Positions 1-12,000 of a stretch of 64,000 bases of DNA are shown piece after piece. Origin of the DNA: Macrostomum hystrix (lineage: Eukaryota > Platyhelminthes > Macrostomidae); contig CATNEN010000039.1 in assembly GCA_950097015.1 (NCBI GenBank), positions 6,898,501-6,962,500 of the forward strand. Reading direction: 5' to 3'. Position numbers and translations under genes: made by a program. The notes under the pieces were generated by a model. That model was not told the DNA's origin. It ran no database searches and worked only from the letters and a program-made list of their open reading frames with translations. Position 1 is the stretch's first letter. Each line of letters starts with the position of its first letter.

Positions 1-477
1 CGGTATGGTGAAGGCGTGCCACTGGATATAACAAAAAGAGAGAGCAAGTAGGTAGGGCCGATATGTATCGAAAAATCTAAAGTAACCATGTTAACTGCTT
101 GTATATACATATATTGAAAACTTAGAACTTCATTAATACCAGAATTTATTTCCTAAACAGCTGTCTACATCGTAAGCAACCCATACGTAATCAACCAGGA
201 AAATAAATCAGGAACGTGTTTCACCCAGTAAGAGTTAAACAACACATACTCGTATGTAAGGAAAATTGATAAACTACATATTTGTCATATTTTACTCTTT
301 AGTCGTATATATAGAAGAATCTAACATAATCGACTATACTTTAGCTGATATAGGCTTCTTAAAAGTTACTTTTAATGGCGTTCTAACCATTTACAACAAC
401 TGTGGTTTAATGATGTTGCGATTTTCTATACATATCGGTCAAAAAAACGAACTAAAACATATTTGCAGAAAACTCAC

Positions 478-3400
478 ATCCACGGTGGAGGACTCGTTCT
501 CTTGCAAGATAAACTTTCTCCGCTCGAAAGCTCGCCTCATTTCGTCTGGTGGCAGCGTAGTCCACGACAACAGAATTTCCAAGGGTCGCTCGTGCTGCAT
601 TACTTTTCTAACAATCACTGCGGAATTTCACGCGACCGATCACACAAATTTAGGATTAATTCATGACATGCTCTCAGCAAATTTATATAACCGCCACATA
701 CTACTTACCAGTTTTGTCGCCGCGAATCTCGTGCTCAAACAGTGCAAACTTATGCGGCGGATCTCTGATGCGGTGCTTGGCCAACAGTAGCGACACGACC
801 CGGTCAGCGGTGTCCCGACTCTCCAGGTCGTGCAGTAGGGTGGCGTTGCCGCGGGGCAGAAAGAACGCGGCGGCAGGCTGTTCAGCTCGCACCGGTCGCA
901 GCAAGTTTACGTGCACCCGGAGTGAGCCGCGAAACTGCTGCGGTCGCGAGTTCGAATCCGCCGACTCGACTTCGGCAAGCGAGTCCTCGCAGACAATGGA
1001 GTTTGAGCGAACAATGCGAAATTCTTGACCTGGATTGATGATTTTTTGTTTTTATAAATGTATTTTGGTTTCTTTTTGGTATCATTTTTACCACAAAAAC
1101 GTAACTATGCTAAGCTACTCATAAGTAGCTTAAAAGTGCGTTGCTGCTTTTTGTTCGATTGGTGCACCTAAAAATAGATGTGTCATTTTAGATTTCAGCG
1201 CATTTTGCAGAAGTTTTTAAAAAGCTGCAAGGTTATATAGGCTATGACTTGGTCGCGATAGGTCCATCCATCATCTCTTATGTATATAAGTATCTCATAA
1301 ACACAGGGACGCAAATGCTTGCATGGGTCTTACAATATTGACTCGACTTAGTCTGGGACATTATTTTCAGCTATCCTAAAAATAAAAATAACCATTTTTG
1401 TGGCATCATCACAATTATGGGATCTTAAGCTAATTCTGAACTTAATAAGTGTGTCTTAGAGGTATGCAAAACAGGTGTGCAAAACAGGTGTGCCAAACAG
1501 GTGTGCCAAACAGGTGTGCCATACGGGTGTTCCAAAAGCCACTAACCTGGCAGTCGGGCAGTCAATTCAGCCAGGTGTCGGCGCAGTCTCTCGGGCGTCC
1601 AATCGCAGTAGAAAGTGCTGGCCTCGCTAACGCTGGCAACACTGAGACCGTCGCCCGCAGCCTCGCCGGTTGCTGCCGAGGTAGATTCCAGCACACGAAT
1701 GCCGGCTTGAGCTAGCGACGCGGTGTCGAGGCTGCTCAGACTGTAGGCAGCCTCGGTGGACAGCAGGCTGTGAAACTGACACTCGCTGGCTTCGTGCAGC
1801 TGCTGGCTGCGTCTGTATAGGGACGCTGGCGGCGATGGCGGCGGCGGCAGCGATGACATGATGGAGGACATGTCCGTGGAGGCTGTGCTATAGAAGTCTT
1901 CACTGCAGTCGCTACCATTCGGCGTGACGTCATCCGAGGAGGAATCCGAATCGGAATTCAATGGATGATCGTCAACTTTGTCGGCCGAGCCTTCGCAGTC
2001 GCCGCCAGCGGTGAGCAGGAGGCTGTTCTGACCGCTAAGCAGGGTGTCAGCGCTGCTGGTTCTAGTGCGGCGTTTTCTCCGATGCTTCTGACAGCTGTGC
2101 TGCTGCTGCTGCTGGCTGCGCAGTCTGGGGGTGTAAGCTACGGCCTCTTGGTCGTCGGCAATGTTTGTGGAGACGGATGAAGCTGCCGACACAGCGGCGG
2201 TGGATGCGTTTGACTGAGATTTGACGGCCTGAATAAGCGGCGAAAAAACTAATAATTAATGCAAGCTACTTGCAAATTCGTTTTCACTCAATGTGGTTAC
2301 AGAAATTAATACTGTCAGCTAGGTGTAAGCAACAAAAATCAACAACGGTTGGACTTCACCATCCAAAGGTCAGATTTCGCTGTTTCGAAAACGTCAAACG
2401 GCGACAGATCCTCGTTGTTTTGATTTCCATTGGGGTTGCTATCACGATTGAATGGCGAGGGTCGCCGGCACGACAGGCAAAGCCGCTCCGAGCACAAAGT
2501 GTGACAGCTGGTGCAGCAGTACTCGCACCTGTAGGAGACAGTTACAGATCAATCACTGCAACTGAGGCTCGAATAAGATTTCAACCGACTGACTTCACAG
2601 ATTACAGACATCCTTACATGTAACGCAGATTGACAGACAGGTTTCAAACAGAAGTAGAGACTGGCTTAAACACTATGACAGAAAGGTTTCAAATAAAAGT
2701 ACAGAGTGGCTCAAACACTATTACAGACAGATTTAACATGATGGATACTAAGCTAGCTAATAGGATATATAACAGATTTACAGACTGTTTTACAGGCAGA
2801 AAATAAATGAAAGCCGGATGTTGTGCACGTGCGCTGGCACTGCTCAAGTGCACTCGCCCCCCTCCCCACGCAGCATACCGCAGTTGTTTTTGGCGTTAGA
2901 GGCTCAGCGGTGTAAGCCGCTTAGCAGTCATTGTGTTGTCTGCGCGCTGGTTGGCTGGCCCGCCTTGTGTGGCCCTCGCCCCAGGCCGCCCCTGCCCCAG
3001 CTGCGCCGGGATTGGCCGGTGGGTAGCTGGGGTGGGGGTGGGGCGTGGGGGGCCTATAAAGGCGCGGCCGGGGGCGGGTGGCTGCCCCGTGCTGGTGTTC
3101 GCGCTCTACAACGCCTGACTGCCGTTTTGATAACCCGTCCCCCCACGCACAAACAATAAATATTGACCAACCGGTCTGCCAGCCGTAAACTGCTGCAGTT
3201 TGCAACTGCTGCAGTTTGCAACTGCTGCAGTTTGCAACTGCTGCAGTCTGCAACAACTGCAACAACTGCTGCAGCTGCAGTCTGCAATTGCTTGCACGTC
3301 AGCTGCAAGCAATTGACCGCACGCGCGAGTGCGAGCTATAAGTGAAGAAAGTCACTGCCTTGTCTCCTTCATTTCGGGGGGCTGTAGCTGGGACCGTCCG

Positions 3401-4162
3401 TGTGTCCTGACGCCGACTAAGGAGGGGGGACTAGACCAGGTAGTCAGCCAGGGGTCACCCTGTACTGTACACCCACCCGCTGTACTTAGACGCCAGCTCG
3501 TGCGCCCTGACGCCCTGCTGAAGGCGATCGACAGCATAGCGTCCCTACGCGTGTGCCGGCCACTTGTGTGCGTCCTGACGCCCCAGACTTAGGGTCCCGT
3601 GCGGACACTCGTGCCCTGACGCAGGCCAGCATGTGCCCGCGTACTCTGACCCTCCTAGGTGCACCCCTCCAGGGAGTCGCGAGTACAACAGTAATGCAGA
3701 AAAGCCGCAGCAGGCAGCAGCAACATACCGGTGTGCTAAGCCGAATAAAACCTGACCGCAGAAGTCGCAATAGGTGGGCAAATCAAGGCTGGTCAGGAGG
3801 AAGCGGTGTCCCCAGCGGGTGTTAAGCACCTGCTTCGGCCTGGCACCAGCAGCCGCAGCTGACAGACTTCTCAATTCAACAATATCACTGAGGCCGCGGT
3901 CCATGGTGCCGTGGCTGGATACAGTCCAGCAATGTGGCAGGGTATTTGGATCGCTGCGCTGCTGCCCGAGTGCCAGCTGGGCCAGGCCCTCGTGAAAGCT
4001 GTGGCTGGGACTGCAGGGACTCATTGCATCTTGTGAGTGTAACATGGCAGTGTTAGGCCTAACTGATTTGCTGGCCACAATTCCAGCTGATTGAGCACCC
4101 TGATCATGTTGCTGCCCGCTGGACCAGTAGTGCTCAATTTGATTGAAAAACCGCTTTAACAT
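478..4162 (-). CDS. RASSF: RASSF1/5-like Ras-association domain protein (C1 + RA), 3' end off window
   Basis: A Ras-effector scaffold of the RASSF1/RASSF5 type, expected to bind GTP-loaded Ras-like proteins and Hippo-type kinases. Five exons on the minus strand: 4162-3729, 2528-2360, 2228-1547, 1029-709 and 602-478; all junctions agree in phase (577 codons). The start is an ATG at 4162 with an in-frame stop just upstream. A complete C1 zinc finger spans residues 119-165: H119, C132, C135, C146, C149, H154, C157, C165. An intron splits it after GLAHR. A Ser/Asp-rich linker follows, then a RASSF pre-RA segment and an RA domain from about residue 463, with LRVHVNLLRPV, PHKFALFEHE and RRKFILQENE closely resembling human RASSF1. 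The SARAH helix expected after the RA domain is not seen and should lie in a further exon left of position 1. The donor at 2360 (GTGAAG) is the weakest call. Confidence 0.88.
1452..1536. repeat. 13-bp tandem repeat, about 6 copies
   Basis: Imperfect copies of CAAACAGGTGTGC immediately downstream (in gene orientation) of the RASSF exon-3 donor at 1547. It begins within about 15 bp of the splice site. Confidence 0.8.
2819..3690 (+). mobile_element. Possible solo LTR inside RASSF intron 1
   Basis: An 872-bp GC-rich block unlike the surrounding intron. It starts TGTTGTGC and ends GTACAACA, so it has a 6-bp terminal inverted repeat with the TG...CA form of LTRs. It holds a TATA box (TATAAA, 3055-3060) and an AATAAA about 100 bp downstream (3155-3160), an order like U3-R. 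The second half repeats a CCTGACGC motif. No target-site duplication is visible at these ends and no gag or pol is present, so the boundaries and the LTR identity are inference. Confidence 0.35.
3185..3300. repeat. CTGCAGTTTGCAA-type short tandem repeat
   Basis: Four to five copies of a 13-bp PstI-site-containing unit, degrading rightward into CTGCAA and CTGCAG runs. It lies inside the GC-rich LTR-like block. Confidence 0.75.
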
Positions 4163-6085
4163 AATGGCCGATTTGGATCCTGCTTAGCTGGAAGAAGATA
4201 AATTAAACTGAGTAATCATTAGACCAAGTGAAAGCATAAGTTGGAGAATATTAAATTGCATTGTATTTACATTCCCTTTTACTAAAACTGGAACTAAATT
4301 TATACTTCAGAGTTCTTAAGTTGTGAAAGCCCTGAATACAAAGATAGAAATTTAAAGCTTGTGTAACAATCACATTGTGGCCAATATCACAAAAATAGTA
4401 ATCCTTTGCAAGAGAATTAAATGCTTATTTAGTGAAATCATCCCTTTACTAACTAAGCCTGATTGAGTGTTATTCACAAAGCTATCAAGCCTGCTTCTAT
4501 TTAAACAACAGCTGTGAGTAGGAGCCTAAAGTGAAATAGTCAACTAGAGTCTTAGACAAAGGTGAGTAAAGCATTAAGCATATCCTAATATGAACAAATG
4601 AACTATAATATTAATACCAATGGAAATGGATAGAAAACACTATAGTAACTTTATACTTGAATAAATTGAATAGTTAATATTAGCTACTCAATGATAGATT
4701 ATGCTTCCCTAGCAAATTGTGAAATATAATCCTCAACGCTCAACCCACAACAATCAAATGAACTATAATAATAATACCAACAGAAATGGATAGAAAACAT
4801 TTTAGCAACTCTAAACTGCTGTATGCTTCTTAGAAAGCATTGTGCCAGCTGTTTAACTACACTGGCAGCTAAATAAATAAATAGAGGCTTCTAGAACTTT
4901 GATCCAATAAAATAAAATATTTCGGGCATTAAATTACTCGTACTATAAACTTTACCCGTTGTCTGTTAAAGTGTAATTGTACTTAAAAATCATGTCATTG
5001 AAGTATCAGTAGTTGGTATAGGTTTGGTAATAGTTTTAGCATAACTATGTGATTTTACCAAATTTTATGAACAAGAAACGGCGGGCTGCCGTTAGTTTTA
5101 ACCTCGTTTCACCACGCGTAGGTTAACTACAAGATAGGCCTACAACGAACTGTTTCATGTAAAAACACTGATTCAAAGTTCCGTTATAAAGGTTTTACAA
5201 AAGTCTTTATACAAAGATTGTAATTTACACATTAAAAAACAAAAATAGTATGTTTTTATTTTTTTAGTTTTTCTTTAGTTTTTTTCACGCTTCAATTTAT
5301 GACAAACTTGTATTCTTTTTTAAGAGTGTTTATTTCCAGGAACTGGCCGTCGAACCAAGTGTTGATGTAATCATTTGTTTCTTATTTGGATCCTTCAGAC
5401 CATGTCGTTGATATTTTAAAGTTCCTTTAAGAGCGTTGCATTCGATCAATTTTTTAAAATCGAAGTATTGAAAATGCTTAACTTCTTTTGAGAAGTATAA
5501 ACTATGCTTTAAAAAATGGCGATATTTAAGAATAAACACACTGCTTGTATTAGAATAATATTTATTTAGCTTCGTTCCATAACTTTGTTCGTTTATATTT
5601 AGTTAGATTTTTATATTGAAATATTATAAAAAAGTAAAATTTTTCGACGCAACCTTAACATACTTATATAAAACCTTCACATGTTTATAAAGTAGTTGTT
5701 AGGAATAGACTAGTAAGCTACTAAAAATATTTAACTGTATTATTTCTTAATTTGCAAGTATTAAAGTTCTCAAGATAAATTGGAATAGTCAAGCTTTATC
5801 AATTAAAATAAAACTTAAAAAATTGGTTGAAAAATTGATTGCTCGTAGTCATAAAGAGGACAACTTGTCTGCTACCTGGCAAGGCCTAGGTAAATGAAAG
5901 CTAAGTTTGGTTGGTTTGTTACTTCTGTCATTTTTCTATGTCAAATTAGTAAAACTGTTTTAGAGATTAGCTAGGTGTTTCAAAATGCATGTATTTTATA
6001 AATAAATTAAAAATGAGTTTTTACTAGTTTTGATAGCATGGTCTATTTGAATTAGCTAGCTTAGTATTATAAAGTGTCACACAAA
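4163..6085. other. Head-to-head intergenic region between RASSF and EXOC2
   Basis: About 1.9 kb of AT-rich DNA with no credible coding exon. It must contain both 5' ends and probably both promoters. Two imperfect dispersed repeats are visible. A stretch of about 55 bp near 4600 recurs near 4755 (both contain GAACTATAAT and GGATAGAAAACA). A stretch of about 80 bp near 4670 recurs near 6172 (both contain GAATAGTTAATATTAGCTA). The second copy lies inside the first intron proposed for EXOC2. Confidence 0.6.
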
Positions 6086-9000
6086 ATGAGCCAGGTTTGT
6101 ACTTTTTGTTTAGATATGAAGCTACCTAATACAGAACCACATAGCTAGAGAAATATATATGTTTACTGTATACTTTGAATAGTTAATATTAGCTAGGGCC
6201 TACTCAATGACTGATTATGCTTACATTGAAAGTGCTGAAAGAATCCTCAACTTTAGAACTAATCCAGAACTAATTGGCGATAATCCTCACTAAGCATCCC
6301 CTAGAAGATAATCTTCACCTAGCAAACACTGAGAGATCCTCACCTGGCAACAACAGAAAGATAATCCTTACATAGCTACTCCTAAAAGATAATATGTGCC
6401 TAGCAACTGAGAGATATTTCCCACTTAGCAACTGCTAGATAATCTTCTTCAGCAGCAAACTTATTTTAAACAGTTGTATAGTACTGCTGCGTTCTCTTAT
6501 TTTCGTCTTATCCTTAGCCAAGTTAACTGCTGTTTTGCAGATAAAAATAATTTTAACAAGGCCCTATTATTTTTCAGTCATCGCCAGACATCAATGGTAT
6601 TTCTCCGCGCAGCGGACCTCCGGGCACGTCTGTAGCGATACGCGGCACTTATCTCGGTAGCTCGCAGAGTAGCATTGTTGCTCTGTACATCTGCGGTTTC
6701 GACTGCACACTCTGGGCCGAATGGAAAAGCTCAAAGAAGATTGTGGCCATATCTGGCCAAACTAGGCTGGGTTCCGGCCAGATTGTATTGGTTCTGTTGA
6801 ATGAGCGTGGCGAGAAGGTTAAATGCAACTGCCTGGTCGAGTTCACTGTTGAAGCGCTCAGCGTCGGCCTCTGCGAGGAATGGGCGGTGTGGCCCGAATC
6901 GGATCGGAGTCTGTTTGAGGTGGGTCTGGCTTGCCAGTCGTTGCTCTTTGATTTTTCCGACATTATACCTGAACTCTTAACACAAAGATTTTAAGAACTT
7001 GGTCGCTATTAGCGGATTTTTTAGAAATGGCATAGAGTTTTTGGAATTCTTAGAAATATATGCTAACGGTAGTTTCTAAAAAATTTTAGAAATCATGATA
7101 CGAATTCTAAAAAACCGATTCTTCTTATTCTTACCTAAATTCTAAAAAGGATATTCTAGTCTGATTTCTTAAAAAGCTATGTTGACCTTAATTCTCTTTA
7201 TTCTAAGATATAGATGCTGACATAACGTCTAATGATAATTTAAGGTGCAATTTCTGAACCTATTCAATACAATGATCTAAACAGAGACAAAAAATAGTCG
7301 ATAATCAACAAGTATCATACTGGCTCGCCACTCGCTCTGCTAATTCGATCTGTTCTCCGAAATCAGCTCGCCCGCCCATCCGCGCCCGCCGCAGACACAG
7401 GAGCTGAAGCCGGCCGGCGGCGCTGGCAGCTCCGCAGCCGTTGATCCTCGCCGCGATCGTTCCGCGTCCGAGTCGGCGACGTCCGTCAACGCGGCCGTTG
7501 GGCCTGGCGGCGCAGGCGATCCGACCGCCGACCTGCTGAGCGCCAACTTTGATCCGGTGAAATTTCTACTGGCGCAATACCGCTCCAAATCTGCTGCCGA
7601 TTTGCAGAGAGAGGTTCGAAATTTACGGACTAGCGTTAACGCGGATCCGGCTCAGGCTGTCGGCTTCCTCAAGCCACATCTCAACGATGTGTTCAAGGTG
7701 CGTTTAAGGTCTGAGGGAGGTTGTTGCCTTGTGAGGAGGTTGCAGCCTTGTGAGGAGGTTGCAGCCTTGTGAGGAGGTTGTAGCCTTGTGAGGAGGTTGT
7801 AGCCTTGTGAGGAGGTTGCAGCCTTGTGAGGAGGTTGTAGCCTTGTGAGGAGGTTGCAGCCTTGTGAGGAGGTTGCAGCCTTGTGAGGAGGTTGTAGCCT
7901 TGTGAGGAGGTTGTAGCCTTGTGAGGAGGTTGTAGCCTTGTGAGGAGGTTGCAGCCTTGTGAGGAGGTTGTAGCCTTGTGAGGAGGTTGTAGCCTTGTGA
8001 GGAGGTTGCAGCCTTGTGAGGAGGTTGTAGCCTTGTGAGGAGGTTGTAGCCTTGTGAGGAGGTTGTATCCTTGTGAGGAGGTTGTAGCCTTGTGAGGAGG
8101 TTGCAGCCTTGTGAGGGGGTTGCAGCTTTGTGGTTAGAGAGTCGGACTCACGACTTGTAGGTCGGAGGTTTCGATCCTGACTCCACTGGAAAAATTTGTG
8201 TCCTATAGCCAGACAGTTAACTCTGCATCGCTACAGTTTACCCAGCTGTTAAATGGGTAAAAGCATCAGCTGGGGTAATTGAGGATGGGTGTGGCGTCCC
8301 CCCAGTCAATGGACTGAACAGCTGTACGCAGCCTTCAGATTTCCCGCGCAATAGCTTCGGCTGTGAAGGTTGCTTTTAACGAAACGTTCAGAATTGCCTC
8401 CTCGCTGGCTGCGGGTCTAGTGTCACCAAATAATGTGCCACAGCCCATAGCTCTCCTGCAAATATTATAATTAATATTATTATGAATCAGACTGAGGGTC
8501 AGTATTTAAATAATTTAAACATCGTCAATGTCGGACTTCAGGGCCTGGACGAGCTGGACAGCCTTCGCCGCCTGGCGGAGCAGGAGCGCAGCCAGCTGCT
8601 AGCCAATAGCACCGACACTCAGCGCCTTCTTCGCGACTGCAATCGCATCGCTGGCGAACTGTTCCAGGCGGCCCTGAATCGCAAGGATCACACTGACACC
8701 CTGCGCAACGCCATCCACGTAATGGAGAAGTCTAGGGGCCTGTTTAACCTGCCAGGCGTGTTGGACGCCCACATGCGGGCTGACAATCACAAGCTGGCCA
8801 TCGATGAGTACCTGCGAGGCAAGGCCCGGTACGGCTCCACCAGGGTGCCGACCTTCCAGCGAGTCTGGGAACAGGTGCGAGGATTCGTTTCTCAGTTCAT
8901 TCCTGTCAGTTTGAGTTCATTCCTGTCAGTTTGAGTCCATTCCTGTCAGTTTGAGTTCATTCCTGTCAGTTTGAGTCATTTCATGTCAGTTTGAGTTCAT

Positions 9001-12000
9001 TCCTGTCAGTTTGAGTCCATTCCTGTCAGTTTGAGTTCATTCCTGTCAGTTTGAGTTCATTCCTGTCAGTTTGAGTCTATTCCTGTCAGTTTGAGTTTGA
9101 GTTCATCGTCATTCCTGTCAACTTGAGTTAATTTCTGTCAATTTTAGCTTGAGCTTGTGTTCCATCCTGTCAGATTGAGCTTGAGTTCATTTCTGTCAGT
9201 TTGAGCATGATCTCAGTCTTGTCAAACAGTAACAGGCTCTGGCAGTTTTAATGAACAAACTATCTGGCAGGTGGAATCCCGTGCCACCGTACTGCGCAAA
9301 AAGCTGCTCAACCGGTTGATGCCTCCAGCGCCTCTTCACGAATCAACGGATACGGATTCCAGCTCCGCGAAATCCTGGGAGCAGCAGCAGCAGCAGCCAG
9401 GTCTAGACGGTCCCCTATCCGTGGAGCAGCACACCTATCTGGTTCGTCAACTGCAGCGCCTCGGCGTTGCGCGAGCAGCCGATGACAGCCTGGCCTACCT
9501 GCGCCAGCGCTACCTGGCGGCTTGGTGGCGGCGTCACCGCCTGGGTGAATTCCTGCGCCACTACTCCAGACTGCTTGCTGAGCTAGGTGAGTCAAAACCA
9601 GTTTATCCATTGAGTCTGGGGCTGCGATTCGAACTCCAGACCTCTCAGTCGGAACTTGAAAATTCGAAGGTTTTATCACTGGAGCACTGTCTCCCTCACT
9701 GATGACAAATCTTATCCCTTGATACAAGAGGCAGCGAGGTTCTCGAAGGTCGGGGGTTCGATTCCTGACTTCACTGGAACAATTTTAGTCCTTTAGCAAG
9801 ACAGTTGAGTCTGCATTGCTTCAGTTCACCCAGCTGTGAATTAATGGGTACCGGCATCAGCTGGGGTAATTGAGGGTGTGGGTGTTGTACACCCCAGTGT
9901 ACACCCCGCAATAGCTTCGGCTGTGCTGTCGGCCGCATGTCTGTCCCGATTTGGGCAGGTGTAATCACTTATTACTATTTTTACAATTAATGAGTTTTAT
10001 CTAATACTGCTCAAAGGCGTCTCAAACAGCTCGGCCAGCTCAGATGAGTCCGTTAGTCCGCTGGGCCAGCTGGCTATCGATTGGGTTCATCTTCAACAGA
10101 CTCGCTTGGGCATCGCCGACAAAAACAACATGTCCGACGAAGCCGACAACCGGGACAACGACGGCGAGAAGGATTACGGTGACGCCGGCGCCGAGTGCCG
10201 GCTGATGCGCGAAAACTTGGCTGGCGTGTCGGCGGCGTTCGTCGGCGCCTCGGCCGGGAGCCAGCTGACGAGTTTCACCTCGCGCCTCCGTCTGCGCTAC
10301 CTCAGCCAGCTGCGCAGCCAGTACATCAAGGAGGTGGCCGGCCTGAGGGCCAACGACGACTGGGCAGCTTCAGCGGATGGCGGCGGCGGTGGCGGCGGCA
10401 GCGGCGTGGGAGCCCACAGTCAGCTGCCGTTGGTTTATGAAAAATTAGTTAACGACTTTCTTACCTTGCTAGCCGAGTGCCTTCAGCCCGCTAATGAAAT
10501 TGAGCTCACCTTCGAGGTATTTGGGAGTTTGTCTAAAACAGACATTTATTTATTTGAATTCCTGATTGTTGAAATGCCTTCTCCGCCGCAGGTGATCCGC
10601 AGCCGCTGGGGTCAGCAGATCCGCGATGCCGTGGCAGCTTTGATGTCCAGCTTCTGCGACCGGCTCAGGCAGCAGCTTCCGGCTGTCGCCTCCGGCACGA
10701 CTGTCTCCGCGAGCTCGTCTGGTGTTGCTTTGAGCTCGGCTGCTCAGCAACAGCCGCAGCCGCAGCAGTGCAGCCGCCTGCTGGCTGTTCATTGCGATGC
10801 CAGCTTCGCTTGCCGACATCCGAATAGGCGGATCTTGGCCTCGCTGCGGGCCGAGGGTCACTCGGGTCTGCAGTGCAAATCCTCCTGTTTCAGCCTTCAA
10901 ATCCTAATATTTCAGCGTTCAAATCCTAATATTTCAGCCTTCAAATCCTAATATTTCAGCCTTCAAATCGTAATATTTCAGCCTTCAAATCCACAAATTT
11001 CAGCCTTGAAATCCTAATATTTCAGCCTTGAAATCCTAATATTTCTGCTTTGAAATCCTAATATTTCAGCCTTGAAATCCTAATATTTCAGCCTTGAAAT
11101 CCTCATATTTCTGCCTTCAAATCCTAATATTTCAGCCTTGAAATCCTAATATTTCAGCCTTCAAATCCGCAAATTTCAGCCTTCAAATCCTAATATTTCT
11201 GCCTTCAAATCTACCTATTTCAGCCTTCAAATCCACAAATTTCAGCCTTCGATCCTCATATTTCAACCTCCGATCCTCCAGTCAGACCTAAATCACTAAA
11301 ATCTTCCACTTCAGACCTGGAGTCGGTTGCCGCCAAAGTGGAGGCCTACTACGGTGCTTTCCTAGACGAACTGAAGGCCGCCTACGTTGAGGAGAAGGCC
11401 CGGGCAATCTACGGTCCCCTTGAAGCAAAAATGTTGCGCGCCGGTTTCACCTGGGCCAGGTGTGCGCCACCTGCGGCTCCGCGTCTCTACGTGCGCGACG
11501 CCCTGCACTCGGTTGGCGAGGTTCTCGCCGAAATTGGCGCCCTGGGCGCCGGCAGCTCGCCGTCGGCCCTGGACGACGCGCAGAAGCCGGAAGCTGAGCA
11601 GAATTTGTCGGCTCTTATTGGCAGCAAGGCCTACGCCGAGGATGTGCTCAAGCAGGTGGTCTGTCTACTCGTGCAGGAGCTGCACCGCTGCTTCATGTCC
11701 GTGCCTGCCTGGTGCCATAATGGACGGCTACAGGTGAGCCAAATAAGCCACTGGCACTACTGGCCGTTCCGCCATTTCTTAGCCACTGGCATTCCGCCAT
11801 TTCTCAGCCATCCGCATTCCGCCATTTTTCAGCCGTTGGCATTCCGCCATTTCTCAGCCACTGGCATTCCGCCATTTCTCAGCCATCCGCATTCCGCCAT
11901 TTTTCAGCCGTTGGCATTCCGCCATTTCTTAGCCCCTGGCATTCCGCTATCTCTCATCAGCTACTGGCACTGTTCCATCCGCTATTTTTCTGCCACTGAC

